From positions 4,118,701-4,182,700 of the forward strand of contig NC_085071.1 in NCBI RefSeq assembly GCF_963662255.1: a stretch of 64,000 nucleotides of DNA, read 5' to 3'. The DNA is from Cinclus cinclus (lineage: Eukaryota > Chordata > Aves > Passeriformes > Cinclidae). Under the pieces are notes generated by a model, which saw only the letters and a list, made by a program, of their open reading frames with translations, had not been told where the DNA came from and did not search any database. The position numbers and the translations under genes were made by a program. Below are positions 25,736 to 37,600 of the stretch, piece by piece. Within the stretch, counting starts at the first letter, position 1. Each line of letters opens with the position of its first letter.

Positions 25736-27365
25736 ACATAACCACATCAATTTGTGGTTCAAAAATCCTCCATTCCTGCAGCTGTGACTTCTCCTGGCCA
25801 TGGGCAGGACATGACCCTGCCTCTTGGCAGAGTCCCCAGCACGGGATCTGCCTAAATGCCCCAATCTGGCTGCATCTCCCTCCTCTCCCCTCATTTCTCA
25901 CACTGCCCTTGGCTTTTTCCTACTGTTCTTTTGCCAGATCCCTTGCATGATGTGTTTGGCCCTGGATTGCTCCAGGAACTTCTGTCCCTTCCCGGGTGCT
26001 CTGGCTGCACCCCGAGCAGGGGACATGCAGGGAGGGACAGGCACTGTGGGATTCATGGCACCTTCCATGGCATTTTGGGCTCTTTTCTCTCTAATCCCGA
26101 CCACTTCAGAGTTACCTGCAGTGGGAGGTGAAAAACGCTGGGGGAAGGGAGATTTGTTCCTTGGCACTGTCCTTATAATGCACACGGGGAAATTAACTTA
26201 AAGCCTGGGTTATGAAGAGAGCTAATTAGTTAATCCATGTAAAGTGCTTTAAGGCTCTGAAATGAGGGGAAAGAATAGCTAATGGGGGAGCTCAGGCAGG
26301 GCTTTCCTGATGCAAAGTGAATTTCAGACAAGAAATCCTTACTGTACAGAATGGAATTAAATTCAGGGGCTTGTCTGAAAGAAAAACTTCAGGATTGATC
26401 ACAGCCCAGTGAATAAAGACAGTCCATCAGTTCAAGGGCATCTTACATGGATATCCATGCCCAGTAATTATCCTGCTTGAAACCAGCCTTCCTGGCAGAT
26501 TCCCAGAGTCGATGCATCGAGGACCTCTGTGTCAACATTAGCTTTATACCAGACGGATAATTGGTGGTAAGTACCCAGAGCTGGACTGTGCTGGACAACA
26601 TAATGGCAAAAATTAAATTCTTCCAACAAAATAGCTCATTGCAAGCATGTTTGAGCAAACCAGGACTGGGAGAGAGCTCCTCTGTGAGGCAGCACAATTA
26701 CAGAGCAATTAGAGGGGTGAACTTGAGCAGCTCACCTGCACAACGCCTATTTTCTCCTCTACAATCATCTGTCAAGGCATCACATATTTCATTTGCTCCA
26801 AACAATAGTACTGGCTGAATTACCATCAGCAAGAACATCGTGCAGCCACACAGCCAGCAGGAATCTGGGAATGGTGTCTCAAAGCATTTGCCAAAGGAAA
26901 ATACTCATTTCTGGCTGAATCCTGCACTTTTTAGAAAAATTGTTCTCCCCGTGGTCTCTCCCAGGAGAAATGATTTGCACCTCTGAGCACTGGCCATGTT
27001 GGTACCCAGGGGATAATACTCAAATCTCCATTGTGCTTTGCAAACACCGGTGTGCCAGTGGGGAGAGCATCCAAACTGGGCAGTGCTCATTGAGGAGAGA
27101 GGCTGGATGTCAGCTGCCAGAGCAGCCCCTGTCCCCACCCTCAGTGGCAGCCCCAGGGCTACACGTTCATGGCAACAGGAACAGGAGATCTTTGTTCCCC
27201 TCCATGGATGCTCGGGGCCCTGCAGCCCTGAGATAAACTCTCTGCATGTTTGTTCTAACTCCTTCCTTCCCTCCCACTGGCTCTCATGTGAGCAGGCTCT
27301 GCGGGCTGGTAACCAGCTTGGAACGGCTGAGTTGTCCCTCCCTGGGCAGTTCCATGTCAGGGGAA
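25736..27365. other. Intergenic, no gene seen
   Basis: Unique sequence; the short open frames have no recognisable similarity or splice context. Confidence 0.4.
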
Positions 27366-27563
27366 GTTTAGGTCAGATGTTAGGAAAAGGTTCTTCACCC
27401 AGAGGGTGAACAGGCTCCCCAAGAAATGGTCAAGGAGCACCTGGACAGTACTCTCAGGGACATGGTGGGATTATTGGGGTGTCCTGTTCAGGGCCAGGAG
27501 TTGGGTGTGATGATCCTCCTGTCCCTTCCAGCCTGAGATTTTCCATGATTCTGTGATTCTAAG
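27366..27563 (+). mobile_element. CR1 LINE fragment
   Basis: CR1 words in order: 'taggtcagatgttaggaaaa', 'ttcttcacccagagggtg', 'gagcacctggacagtactct', 'gtgggattattggggtgtcc', 'ccttccagcctgagattttc', 'atgattctgtgattct'. Confidence 0.88.
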
Positions 27564-27654
27564 ATGCCATTGCTCTCACCAGGGAAGCCTGACACCATTC
27601 CCATTCTCCCTCCCACCCTGCACTGTGGCTGGACTGATCCTTGGGGTGCTGGGA

Positions 27655-27802
27655 CATGGGGACCCATCCCTGGAGGTGTCCCAGGAACGACAGGATGTGG
27701 CACTCAGTGCTCTGAGCTGCATGACAAGATGGACATCAGTCACAGGCTGAGCTCAACAGTCTCAGAGATTTCTTCCAACCTAAATGATTCTGTGATTCTG
27801 TG
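27655..27802 (+). mobile_element. CR1 LINE fragment, 3' end
   Basis: A second CR1 3' end lies about 90 bp after the previous one and in the same direction: 'ccatccctggaggtgtccca', 'gatgtggcactcagtgctct', 'ttcttccaacctaaatgatt', 'ctgtgattctgtg'. The two are separate insertions or products of a local duplication. Confidence 0.87.
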
Positions 27803-29252
27803 ACCCCAGGATGTTGGAATTTGGAGACCCCCCCCAGGATTCTGTGATGTGAGGAGCAGTCAGACCCACCACCCTGGGTTCACTTGCTGTCAACAGCCAC
27901 TTGGCCACAGGGAAAGGCTGAGCTGTACCAAGCTGTGCAGAGCTGCACCGAGCTTCCACTCACCCTGAGTGGCACAAGAGGGAAGCAGAGGTGACAGTGA
28001 TGCACAAGACTTGAATCAGTCCAGCTGCTCTGTCTAGTGAACAGCACAAATTGGATTATGTTGTGAAGTTTGCAGTGAGGACAGCTCTGCTGTTTGAGTG
28101 GCATTTCCATATTCTGTCAAGCAGCCCACATGCCCATAAAATCTGATAAGTTTTCTCGGTCATCACTTTGTGTATTTTTATGAGTCTATTAAAATGTGAT
28201 TTACATTTTTCCAATTCCCCCCCTCCCCTTTTCCCTTCAATATGCCCAAGGGATGGGTGAATTAGATTGGAGGGAGCCCAGGACCATATGGCAAATTGGA
28301 TTAGGCTCTCCTAAGTGCTCAGCAGAAAGTAATAGGGGTTTTAAACCTGGATCCCAAAATCTGGATACCTGTTTTGTCTGAATTGTCAAAGAGCTCTGCT
28401 TTATAAGGACTTTGTGGAGTGCTGGGGCCAGTGGTGTGGTGACCAGGATACTCAAGGTCTGTCCTGGCAGCTGACCAGTGACAAGGACCTCAGGGCTAGG
28501 GCTAAGGTGGCACTTGAGGCACACGGCCACCTCCACCCTTAATTCCTCACACATTTGATCACCAGTTAATCGTTGTTCAAAGCTCATATTTTTACTCAGA
28601 ACACTTTCTGTTTGAGTCGACAGAAGCGTGAGTTGTGCTTCCTGTGTTTCTGCTTGCTCAGGGCAAACGCTCCAGAGTTCCTGGGACAAGACCACAAAGG
28701 AGATGCTTGTGCTGCTGGATGGAAATTTCCTTTCAAATTTGAGAGAATATTTGTAGGAATTCCTTTCGCTGCTATTTGCTCAGTTCTGCTAACAACAGAC
28801 TGCCAGGCAGGTTCAAGGACAGACGAGCAATGGGCTCTGAGCAGCCGCTGTAATTCTCTTTGCTCTGAAGAGACAGAGGGAGATTAATAGAAAAAGCAGC
28901 AGCAGGAGGATTTGTCAAGAAAAATAATCATTTTCAGGCCAAGGAGGCTTTGCTATCTTGATAGTGAGGAAATGGCAGGAGCAAAAGGACTCCTGAGCTT
29001 GCCCCTTGTTTCTGAAAGAAGAAAATTAAGGCCATTGCAGTTGAAGAGAAAACTAACATTTGGCTTTTTGCCCCGCTCAGCAGCTCTCCTTGTCCCCAAG
29101 ACCCTTCCAGCCCCCTGCCCAGGGCCAGGAGCCATTTTCCAGCCCATGTTTTCATCCACAGGCGATGGGCACTTTTTGCTCTGAGTGTCCCCAAGCAGCT
29201 CTGAGGCACCACGGGTGGCTCCTGCCACCTACAGCGAGAGTCCAACAGAATC
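27803..29252. other. Intergenic, no gene seen
   Basis: Unique sequence between a CR1 pair and a minisatellite. No supported exon. Confidence 0.4.
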
Positions 29253-29554
29253 GGGGACCAGGGAGGGACAGAGGGGAGCAGGGAGGGACAGAGGGGAGCA
29301 GGGAGGGACAGAGGGGACCAGGCAGGGACAGAGGGGACCAGGGAGGGACAGAGGGGAGCAGGGAGGGACAGAGGGGAGCAGGGAGGGACAGAGGGGACCA
29401 GGCAGGGACAGCAGGGACCAGGCAGGGACAGAGGGGACCAGGGAGGGACAGAGGGGAGCAGGGAGGGACAGAGGGGAACAGGGAGGGACAGAGGGGACCA
29501 TGGAGGAACAGACAGGACCAGGCAGGGACAGAGGGGACCATGGAGGGACAGTGC
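29253..29554. repeat. 20-bp minisatellite, about 15 copies
   Basis: The unit is close to 'gggagcagggagggacagag', with a second variant carrying 'acca' instead of 'agca', tandemly repeated at a strict 20-bp period. Because 20 is not a multiple of three, each reading frame cycles through all three phases and stays open. This explains the long arginine/glycine/glutamate-rich frames on plus and the proline/leucine/serine/cysteine-rich frames on minus. Confidence 0.95.
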
Positions 29555-30455
29555 AGGGAGAGATGGCAGGGAGCATCCCTGGGGGCAGTGGGTGCTGAGG
29601 GCAGGGGTGCTGGTTCAGCCCTGAGCTGACACCTCCCAGCCCCAAATGTTGTCTGCAGCATCCAGGAGCCCCTGGGCATCGTCCCCAGAGGCTGCAGCTG
29701 TGACACGGCTCAGCAAAAGGGCAGCAAAGAGAGAAAGGCACAGTGGAGGTTTTGCTACCCCATTCACCCTCTCTCCATAGACAAGGGAAAAATTTACACT
29801 GATTAACAGCCAAAAATAATCCCGGTTCACTTTCCACCTCCACTGGTGGCACGTGCGTTTTGTTTGTTTTCATTCTCCAACAGCCTCTGCGTCCATCCCC
29901 TGACACTTTCCTGCCCATAAATAGCCGAGTATCACATTCCCCCTGTGGAAACTGTGGAAACCAGGGTCGACAAAAGCCTGAAATCCACCTTTTTTTTTTT
30001 TTTCCCCTCCTTTTGCAGCTGTGCTGCAATTTCAATTACCATATGCCTTGTTTTGCCCCCAGGGAATGGTGGTGAGATGAGGAATAGGGGAAGTGTGGCA
30101 GGTAATGAAAGACACGTTCTCATTTCTGCTCCAGCAGATAGTGCAAGTGCCCATTAAATGCTGAAATTAATTGTTTAAATTGTTCTGAGCAGCATTTACG
30201 GCGATCTCCTTGTCGGTGCAGCTGGGCATTGGCTTTCAAAAGCTTTCCCTGCGCTATCTGCAGCCGAACATTCCAGCGGCGACTGTCTCACCACAGACTA
30301 ATTTGTTCAACACACATTTAGTGCATAACACAAAATACGTGGCAAAAATGCAGATTTTCCCCCTCCCTTCCTCTTGTATTTGTGCTGTTCCGGGGACAAT
30401 ACGCTTCAGCACCCAACGGTGGCACTTTGTGACATGGTTTCACGGGCACAGGGGT
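29555..30455. other. Intergenic, no gene seen
   Basis: Unique sequence with a T14 run near 29,989-30,003. No supported exon. Confidence 0.4.
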
Positions 30456-30518
30456 GTTTGGTCGAGGGTTGAATCTGATGATCTTGTAGGGTTTTTCCAA
30501 CCTCAGTGATTCTGTGAT
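30456..30518 (+). mobile_element. Short CR1 LINE 3' end
   Basis: Only the last 60 or so bases of the CR1 consensus are present: 'ggttgaatctgatgatcttg', 'tttttccaacctcagtgatt', 'ctgtgatt'. Confidence 0.8.
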
Positions 30519-31154
30519 TGGAGCATTCCAAGGCGCCTGTCTTGCACTGCTCCCGGCAGCAGCCAGAGCAGCTGCATGTGGAAAAGCACCAAAAACCCCA
30601 CGGGAGCAGTCTGAAGGCAAGGCCAGTGCCTGGAGAGGGCACAGGGAGCCCTGAGAGCCACGAGAGTGGCTGAGGGTGGAAGTGCCCCCAGTGCCCCCAG
30701 TGCTCCCAGTCTGCCCAGCTGAGCTCCTCTCCATCCCACTCAGGCTGCAGAGGGAAACACCCAGGCTTCAAGTGGGATAAATCCCCTGCTCCAGCCCATT
30801 TCAGAGGGTGGGTAATGAGATAAATCTTTGGCTGGGTGCTGGAAGATCAAACAGGCCCTGACTGGGATTGCTGCTCCCACCAGGGACCTGCCCACTGTGT
30901 CTGGGGCCACCATGACCGGGACTCCAGAGCCAGAGGCAGGCACTGGAATCTCCACAGGCAGGAAAACGTCCTGGCTGGGCAAGGAACAGCTCGGTCAAGC
31001 CCTGCAAATACCGAGGGAGGCAACAGCTGTCAAGTGATATAAAACTCCAGCATCCAATAATTCCTTCTGTTTTTCCAAAGCCTCGGTGCCCGGGTGCCAG
31101 CAGGGCTGGCAGGGACTGTTGTGGGCACCAGCCCAGGGCAGGGGTTAGTAACAG

Positions 31155-31206
31155 ACATGTGGATGTGGCACTTGGGGACACGTGAATGTGGCACTTGGGG
31201 ACACGT
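31155..31206. repeat. 27-bp tandem duplication next to a CR1 end
   Basis: Two near-identical copies of 'atgtggcacttggggacacg' plus flanking bases sit directly before the CR1 3' end at 31,207. Confidence 0.85.
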
Positions 31207-31291
31207 GGTGGATGGGCAGTGCTGAGGGAATGGTTGGACTCGATTTTAATGTTTGTTTTTTTTTTTTTCCCACTCAAGTGATTCTGTGATT
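31207..31291 (+). mobile_element. CR1 LINE 3' end with T-run insertion
   Basis: CR1 3' end words ('gaatggttggactcgatttt', 'ctcaagtgattctgtgattt') are split by a run of about 13 T. The run probably grew inside the element after insertion. Confidence 0.75.
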
Positions 31292-33173
31292 TATCCTGTC
31301 AGATGAAGCCTCCCATCCAGGAGGGGCTGTGCAGCCTTCCCCTCATGCAGGTGAGTTTCAGGAGTTCCCCACGGGGCCAACACAGTCCTCTCAAGGATGA
31401 GACAAGGGATCACTTGTGTGCCTGCAAATATTGTATAGCTGCTGAGAAATTAAAAATAATTTTGAGTTGTGTAGCATTTATCTGCACTCCTGATTTATAT
31501 TTGAACAGGAGAGGAACTATTTTCTGTCTAGAAATCCAAGCTTAATTTTTATCTTTATTATCTTAAGAGCTTAGTGAATAATTAATTCTTTTTTCTTGCA
31601 GGTTTTATATATATATATATATATTTGAAGCAAAATTAATTCAACCAAGGCCCCAGCTTTGTTGCCATTGATTTTGCAGGAGGATGTGGAGGGCCCAGAG
31701 TAGCTGAGGGTCCTCCTGGGGCCACAAAATCAGGGAGTTTTGGGGATAAAAAGCCTCTTCCTCCAAGCAGAAGAACCAGGGGAGCAGGGCTAGGATGGAA
31801 ATCAGGACAAGGAGTGGGGTGGACAGAGACCAGGACAGAAGGGAAATGGGTGTCAGGGAATAGGTTGGGCATGTGGCTTCTAGGATTTGGCACCTCTTCA
31901 AGGACAGATACTTGTTTCTGACAAGATTTTTATTACTTTTTGTCATTGAAAATTTTGATTTATATTTAAGTGGAGATGAAAACCAGGTTTAAACTATCCT
32001 GGAGCAAACGAGGATGTGGAAAACACTGATCCTGGGATGAACCAGGGACTGAGCAACTTCTGAGCTGGGGATCCCCCACCTGGGGCACCGCATCAAAAGG
32101 GGCAATAATTTATTTTCACAGACACAAAGTCATCACAGATGAGGGTCCCTCATCCTCAAAGAAAGGGCAGGGGGGCTTTGCCCTGGCTTTTCCCAGCACA
32201 AATTGCCCTTGGAATGCCCACAGCACACCCCCCCTCCTCCACCCCGGGCACTCCTGGCACAGCCAATTCCCACTTACAACCTGAATTTTGTAGACAGCTC
32301 AAGGTGTGTATTCATAGAAATTAATTCCAAACTTCCTGAATATGGATTTTATTGTTAGTGGGAAGAAGAGCCTGTTATTCCAGCAGCATCCCTTTATGTA
32401 GAAAAATTAATAAACTCAGTATAAATGCTCTGTTTCCTTCAGCTCTGGGCTGTCAGTGCTGGCAGCAGGGAGTCACTGCTGCTTTGGTGTGAGTGGATCC
32501 AACACCTTCACTCTCCACATTTAACCCTTTCTGGTCCTGTGCTGCCTTAATATCAATTTTCTTCTAATCACTTGCTGTTTCCAGGTTGTTTTTCAGCCCA
32601 ATACATTCACCTGCTGTTATCAGCACCCCAGGCTTGACTCTGGCCCCAGCCCATGGAGCCCCTGAGCCCCCCAGTTCCTCTCAAGATCCCACCTGGCTGC
32701 AGGTGTTTTGAGGGGCATTTAGGAAGGGGAATTGAAAGAGCACTTGGGGAGCTTCATCTTGCACAGACATTGTTGTTGGAGGGGTTTCATTTGCACTGGC
32801 AGGAGCCAATACCCTGCTGTGATTGGTACCTTAATCAATCAAAACACGCAGCTCACTCACCCTCCTCCTGCAGAGCCCTATTTCACTCCAGCCTGGATGT
32901 ATTTATGAAGAAACACCTGTGTTTTTATAAGATTATTGTTTCTACCCAGCTGATGTTTTTGCTCCTATGAAGCACAGGCCAAAGTGCCACCAGCAGCACT
33001 GCCATCTCCTCTGGGTTTACTCCGAGTGGTGCAGATTTTTGTGGATTTTTGTGTTTCAGAGCCTGGAGAGGAGAGCCTTGGATTCTTCTGCATTTAGGAA
33101 GAGCTAGCACACAGGTCAGACAAATGCCAGGGAGGAGTCTCCATTATTGGGGCAAAAGTGCTCAAACAAGGAG
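31292..33173. other. Intergenic, no gene seen; short (TA)n
   Basis: A TA microsatellite of about nine repeats lies at 31,606-31,624. No supported exon in the rest. Confidence 0.4.
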
Positions 33174-33260
33174 ATTTTCAGCAGTATTACACTGTGTAGT
33201 TAATTTTCAGCAGTGTTACATGGTGTAGTTAATTTTCAGCACTATTGTGCCGTGTACTTG
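33174..33260. repeat. 29-bp tandem repeat, three copies
   Basis: Three head-to-tail copies start at 33,174, 33,203 and 33,232, sharing 'attttcagcagt' and 'gtgtagttaa'. The third copy is the most diverged. Confidence 0.9.
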
Positions 33261-33870
33261 ACCTCACTGACCTTAAATAATTGCATCTTAAAACAGTCTT
33301 AAAGGAGCTAGTTAAGGGAGGGAGTACAGCAGGCCATATTTCAGCATTGATTTTCTGCCAGCTCGCTGCACTTTTAGTAACTTTAATTCCACAGACCCCT
33401 CACTGAGCTCCCCTCCCTGGGATGGGGCTGCCCCCAGTGTGGCAGGACAGAAGGACAGGATGGGATGGGCACTTTGTGTTTCACCTCTCAGGGCTGAGAC
33501 CCCCCCCCCCCCCCCCCACCACCAATGATGCTTAAGCCCAGGAGAAGGGTTATGTGTAAACAGGAAGAATTTCCAAGTTTTTCTAAGAGCTTCGTAATGT
33601 TCTGAAACAACTTTATCTCTTAATTCAAAAGTCTGTTTGAATAACCCAAAATGAGATCAGTATGGAAGGGCTGGAAGATCATCTAACAAAGAGCAGCAAT
33701 TCCTTTCCATTCAACTCAATTATCCCTGGCTCAGTCTTGGGGAAACAGCCCGATTGCTTTCCTGCCAGCTCCTGGCTGCCGAGTTAATAACATCGCACGC
33801 TGCGTGTGATGCACCAGAGAATTTTGCAATTACTCCTGAAGAATTTCCCTGGAAGGGGCTGGGAGGGGTG
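33261..33870. other. Intergenic, no gene seen; C18 run
   Basis: A run of 18 C lies at 33,500-33,517 (G18 on the minus strand). Otherwise unique sequence. Confidence 0.5.
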
Positions 33871-34620
33871 CAGGGTTAGGGGGCCGCGTCGGGAGGTTGA
33901 ATGCCACCCTGTCCTTGCTCCGGTTGAGTGTCCCCCTGTCCTCTCTCCTCCTTTCGGGCTGCTCCAGCACTGACAGACCCCGCTGGCCCCGGGCTGTGCC
34001 GGGCTGGGATGAACCACGCCGGGCAGATCTCCTGCGCTCCATCCCCGGCGGAGCCGGGCCGGGCGATGAGCAGCAGAACGCGACAATTGTGCTCCCTGGC
34101 TGCCGCACCGAGCCCTGCAGCCGCCGGGGCTCGGCAGCACCGAGGGGCTGCGAGGGGCTGGGGGGGCGCATTTCGGCTTTGCAGAGCGCGGACCAGCGCA
34201 GGGGCACCACTGGAGCCTGTGGGGGCTGAGGGTGCTAGCGATGGGCACCCCCGGACAGGGGGATGGAGGAAGGCTCGTGTCCAGCTCCCTCGGGCAGGAC
34301 ACGAGTTGAGACAGCCCAGGCAGGAGCTGTGTGTCGTGGGGGACACGGGCAGAGCGGCGCTCTGCTCCGAACCCCGGGCAGAGTGCGCCCGTCTCCTCTC
34401 CCGAGGTGATGATGTTCGAGGCTCGGCTGTCACCGCCGGGCTGTCCCAGCCCTCTGGCACCGCTGCCGTGGCACCGCAGCTTCCCTGGAGATCCCGACCT
34501 CGGCTCCTTTATTTCCAGTTCCAGGCCGTGACCGTTCCATCCTTCCCTTCACCTCTCGTGTCTCCGGTGCCGGGCCGCATCGCATCAGCCAGACCCGCGG
34601 ACATGTCCCCTCTCAAAACC
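33871..34620. promoter_or_regulatory. Orphan CpG-rich island
   Basis: CpG dinucleotides are dense here: about 13 in the 115 bases near 33,980-34,095. Most of the flanking desert is CpG-poor. Long open frames on both strands follow from the GC content and show no recognisable domain. No exon of a known gene borders it, so it could be the promoter of an unannotated transcript or an enhancer-associated island. Confidence 0.35.
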
Positions 34621-37600
34621 AGGCAGGAACTGGAATTTCAGCAAAGAAGGTTGAATAAATAAACAGATAAACTCAAATAAAGTAAATAAAAATAAAGGGG
34701 GGGGGGGGGTGGAAGCACAGTTTGAAAACAAACCATTCAATTAACAAAAGCTGTAAATTTCCAGTAACAGAATGGTTCCAGCCCCACTGGCTGCTGGGGA
34801 AGGGGCAGCCCAAGCCCAGTTCCCCTCGTAGGCTCCCAGTCCCTGAAGGAAAGGATGGTGAATTAGAGAGATGTCGAGGATGCTGTCAGTTCAGCTGCCG
34901 ACCTGAAAAGCCTGGTGGTTGCAGGTACTTTGAAATCCATTTTTCAAGCAATATTCATTTCAGACCACCCTGTGCCTATTTCTCTGTCCTCGGGAATGCG
35001 ACGAGCTCGGGGCTGATGGAAGTGTCCGTGCTCCCTGTGCTCTGCTGTCCGCCCCCCTGGGACTGCCCGGCCCAGCCTAACGGGAGGGGATGGGTCAGGC
35101 TTTACCTGGTCACTACACTGAATAAACGCCGTGTGCTTTTACTATCCCTGGTCCATTCCGATTCCACCCTCACACCCGAAACCTTCCCTGGCTCTCCTGA
35201 CAAAGGCATTTTACGAGGGGGATCAGTCCTGTCTCCTGCTGTAAAACCCAGCAGGGCAGCGAGAATGATCGCGGGTAGCACGCAGCCAGACCCGGAGAAC
35301 CCCTGACCGCAGGGAAGCCCCTCACCGTGAGAACGGGACTCCCTGGCCACTGCCGCACTGACAGGAACTCACCACAAGCCCGGTGTAATCCCTCCTTAAG
35401 CACCTCGGCAATGAGAGGATTAACCAGGGATGTGCCATGGCCGTGTGCCACGGCTGAGCCTGAGAAATCCCGGCCGGAATTCCCTCCCGCACCTCCCTCT
35501 CGTTGTGCTCGTCCTCCTCTCCCGCACAAGGATGCTCCTCTGGTCCCTGCTGTGCTCCAGCCCCAGGCTGTGCAAAGCCCAAGCCCCTGTTCAAGAGCAG
35601 CCCCCCACTCCCCAGCCCTCACCGAGACCCTGGGGAGGGGATGGATGGGGCAGCACCTGTGGGCAGGACACCTTTGCTCAGCATTTCTGCAGGACACCTG
35701 CAAACACGTGGAGGTTCCAAAATCTAAAGCCGTGGGCTATTCCCAAATTAACCCTTCCTGCTACAAACTATCACCCCTCAGGTGCAGACCCCCAGCCCCT
35801 GGTCCCCAGCGGGATGTCCCTGGGATCCATTCCCAAAGGCTCCTTTAGAGACTCAGGCACGATCGCGGTGCTTCCAGCATCCCTGTTCCTCTCTCCGTCC
35901 CATCCTCCCAGCCCTGCAGGGCCACAGTGTTCCTCTCACAGCTCCAGCTCTGCCTCCAGCTCCCCACACCCAGCACAGACATTACTTTTAATGATGTGCA
36001 AATTGGCTTAGGGCATAGCGATCGATCACGTCGGTGAGGGGACCTGGTGGCTTTTTATTTGGGGGGCAGCAGCTGAGGAGGAGGAAGGGAAGGCTGCTCT
36101 CCAGACGCAGGAATTGATTTGGGATTGTTTCTGAGCAGCAGGCGATCCAACAATCAGATATATTTCTCTTGCAGGTCTGAGAGCAGAGCTCTATTATTCA
36201 TACTCTGGCTTTAAGTTATAGCCAGTGTCGTGTCAAATGTACCAATTCCAGCAGCTTTAATGGAGTTGGCCTCTGCACCCCTCGCCAAGTGGCAGCTGAT
36301 ATTTTCTGCCCACATCAGCTGTATCTACAAGGGAAAAATATCGAATGCTTCCTGTGGCTGTTGTTCCAGTGTGAAGGGGAGAGGAGGTTTCCTGGCCGTG
36401 GTGATGCCACGTGTGCCAGGCACGTGTGGCTCCTGGCACAGCCAAAGCCTGGCGCTGCCACTGCCCTGCACCCCAGGGCCAGGGGCACCACGGCCACCTT
36501 GCGTGTGGTGACCAGCTGGGCTCTGCTCCACCTGGCACCCAGGGATCTCCGGTGGCCAGAGAGAAGAGCCCAGCTCCATGTGTTCACAGCTTTTCGGCCA
36601 CCACTTCACCAGCCAATGGCCAGTGCAACCTGTCACGTTCACGTAGGTGTGACAAGGACAAGGACATCACTGAGAGCAAGAACCACCCACAGCAGGATGC
36701 AGGATGCTCACTTCAAGCCATCACTCACTCATCAACCTCTCTCACTGCACAGGGTGCTGCAGCTCACACCAGTGAAATACCTGAATGGGTGGGAAGAAAA
36801 AGAATTAAATTCTGCTGCTAAGAGGTTCAAGGTTTCCCCTGAGCTGCTCTTGCTGCCTTCTCTTCTTCCTGCCCCAGGCCTAGGGAGGCTGCAGTGCCTG
36901 TGAGTGCTTTGTTCTGGGCACGGGGATGTGGGGAGTAAATGCTTCCTGAAGGTGGGAACATCCTCCAGACAGTCAGTGGAGCAGGACTGCCCCTTGGGAT
37001 GAGGGCAGGAGGGGGGGTGGTGCCTGGGGTTCTGTGAGAAGCCCACACTGTGCCACCACCTCTTTTCCTCTGCATACCCCTTCCTGACCTGAGTGTCTGG
37101 AATGCTCCAGCCTGGCCCTGAGCAGCAGCTCCAGCCCCACTGAGGGGCTGGGAGGGCTCAGGGTGTGTTCCCATATTCCTTGGTGGATGCACATCCTATC
37201 CATGCTCCAACACTCCCACTCCCAGTCTCTGCAGAGACAGACCCTGCAGACATTTGGTTCATGTTCTGCTGCCACTCAGAGTTCAGCTTATTATTTGGTC
37301 CATAATTGAACCAAATGTTTTAAAACAAGCTTTGATCCCTTGGAAAAGGCAATTCTCCTGACTGCCCCCATCACCATGGCACCAGTAAACAACTGGCAAC
37401 CTGCCCACCTCCTAATTTTAGTAACTAATTACCTCTCGTTATCTCGCATCAGGCCAGTAGCCAGCATGTCACCAAGTGATTAATACAGTTCACACAACAA
37501 CATGAAGCTGCATCCTTCATTCACCACCAGAGTTATCCTGTTTGCCCTCTTGTTGTTTACCTTCATAAAGCAGTGAGAAAGTCAGGAAACACAGGGAATC

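Noticed and set aside
29060..30035. Long frames on both strands across the 20-bp minisatellite
   Set aside because: The 20-bp unit has no stop codon in several frames, so length is expected; no domain, splice or start context supports a gene.
33784..34662. Overlapping frames of 170-245 codons in the CpG-rich island
   Set aside because: Open frames on both strands follow from GC richness; no recognisable protein or exon borders.
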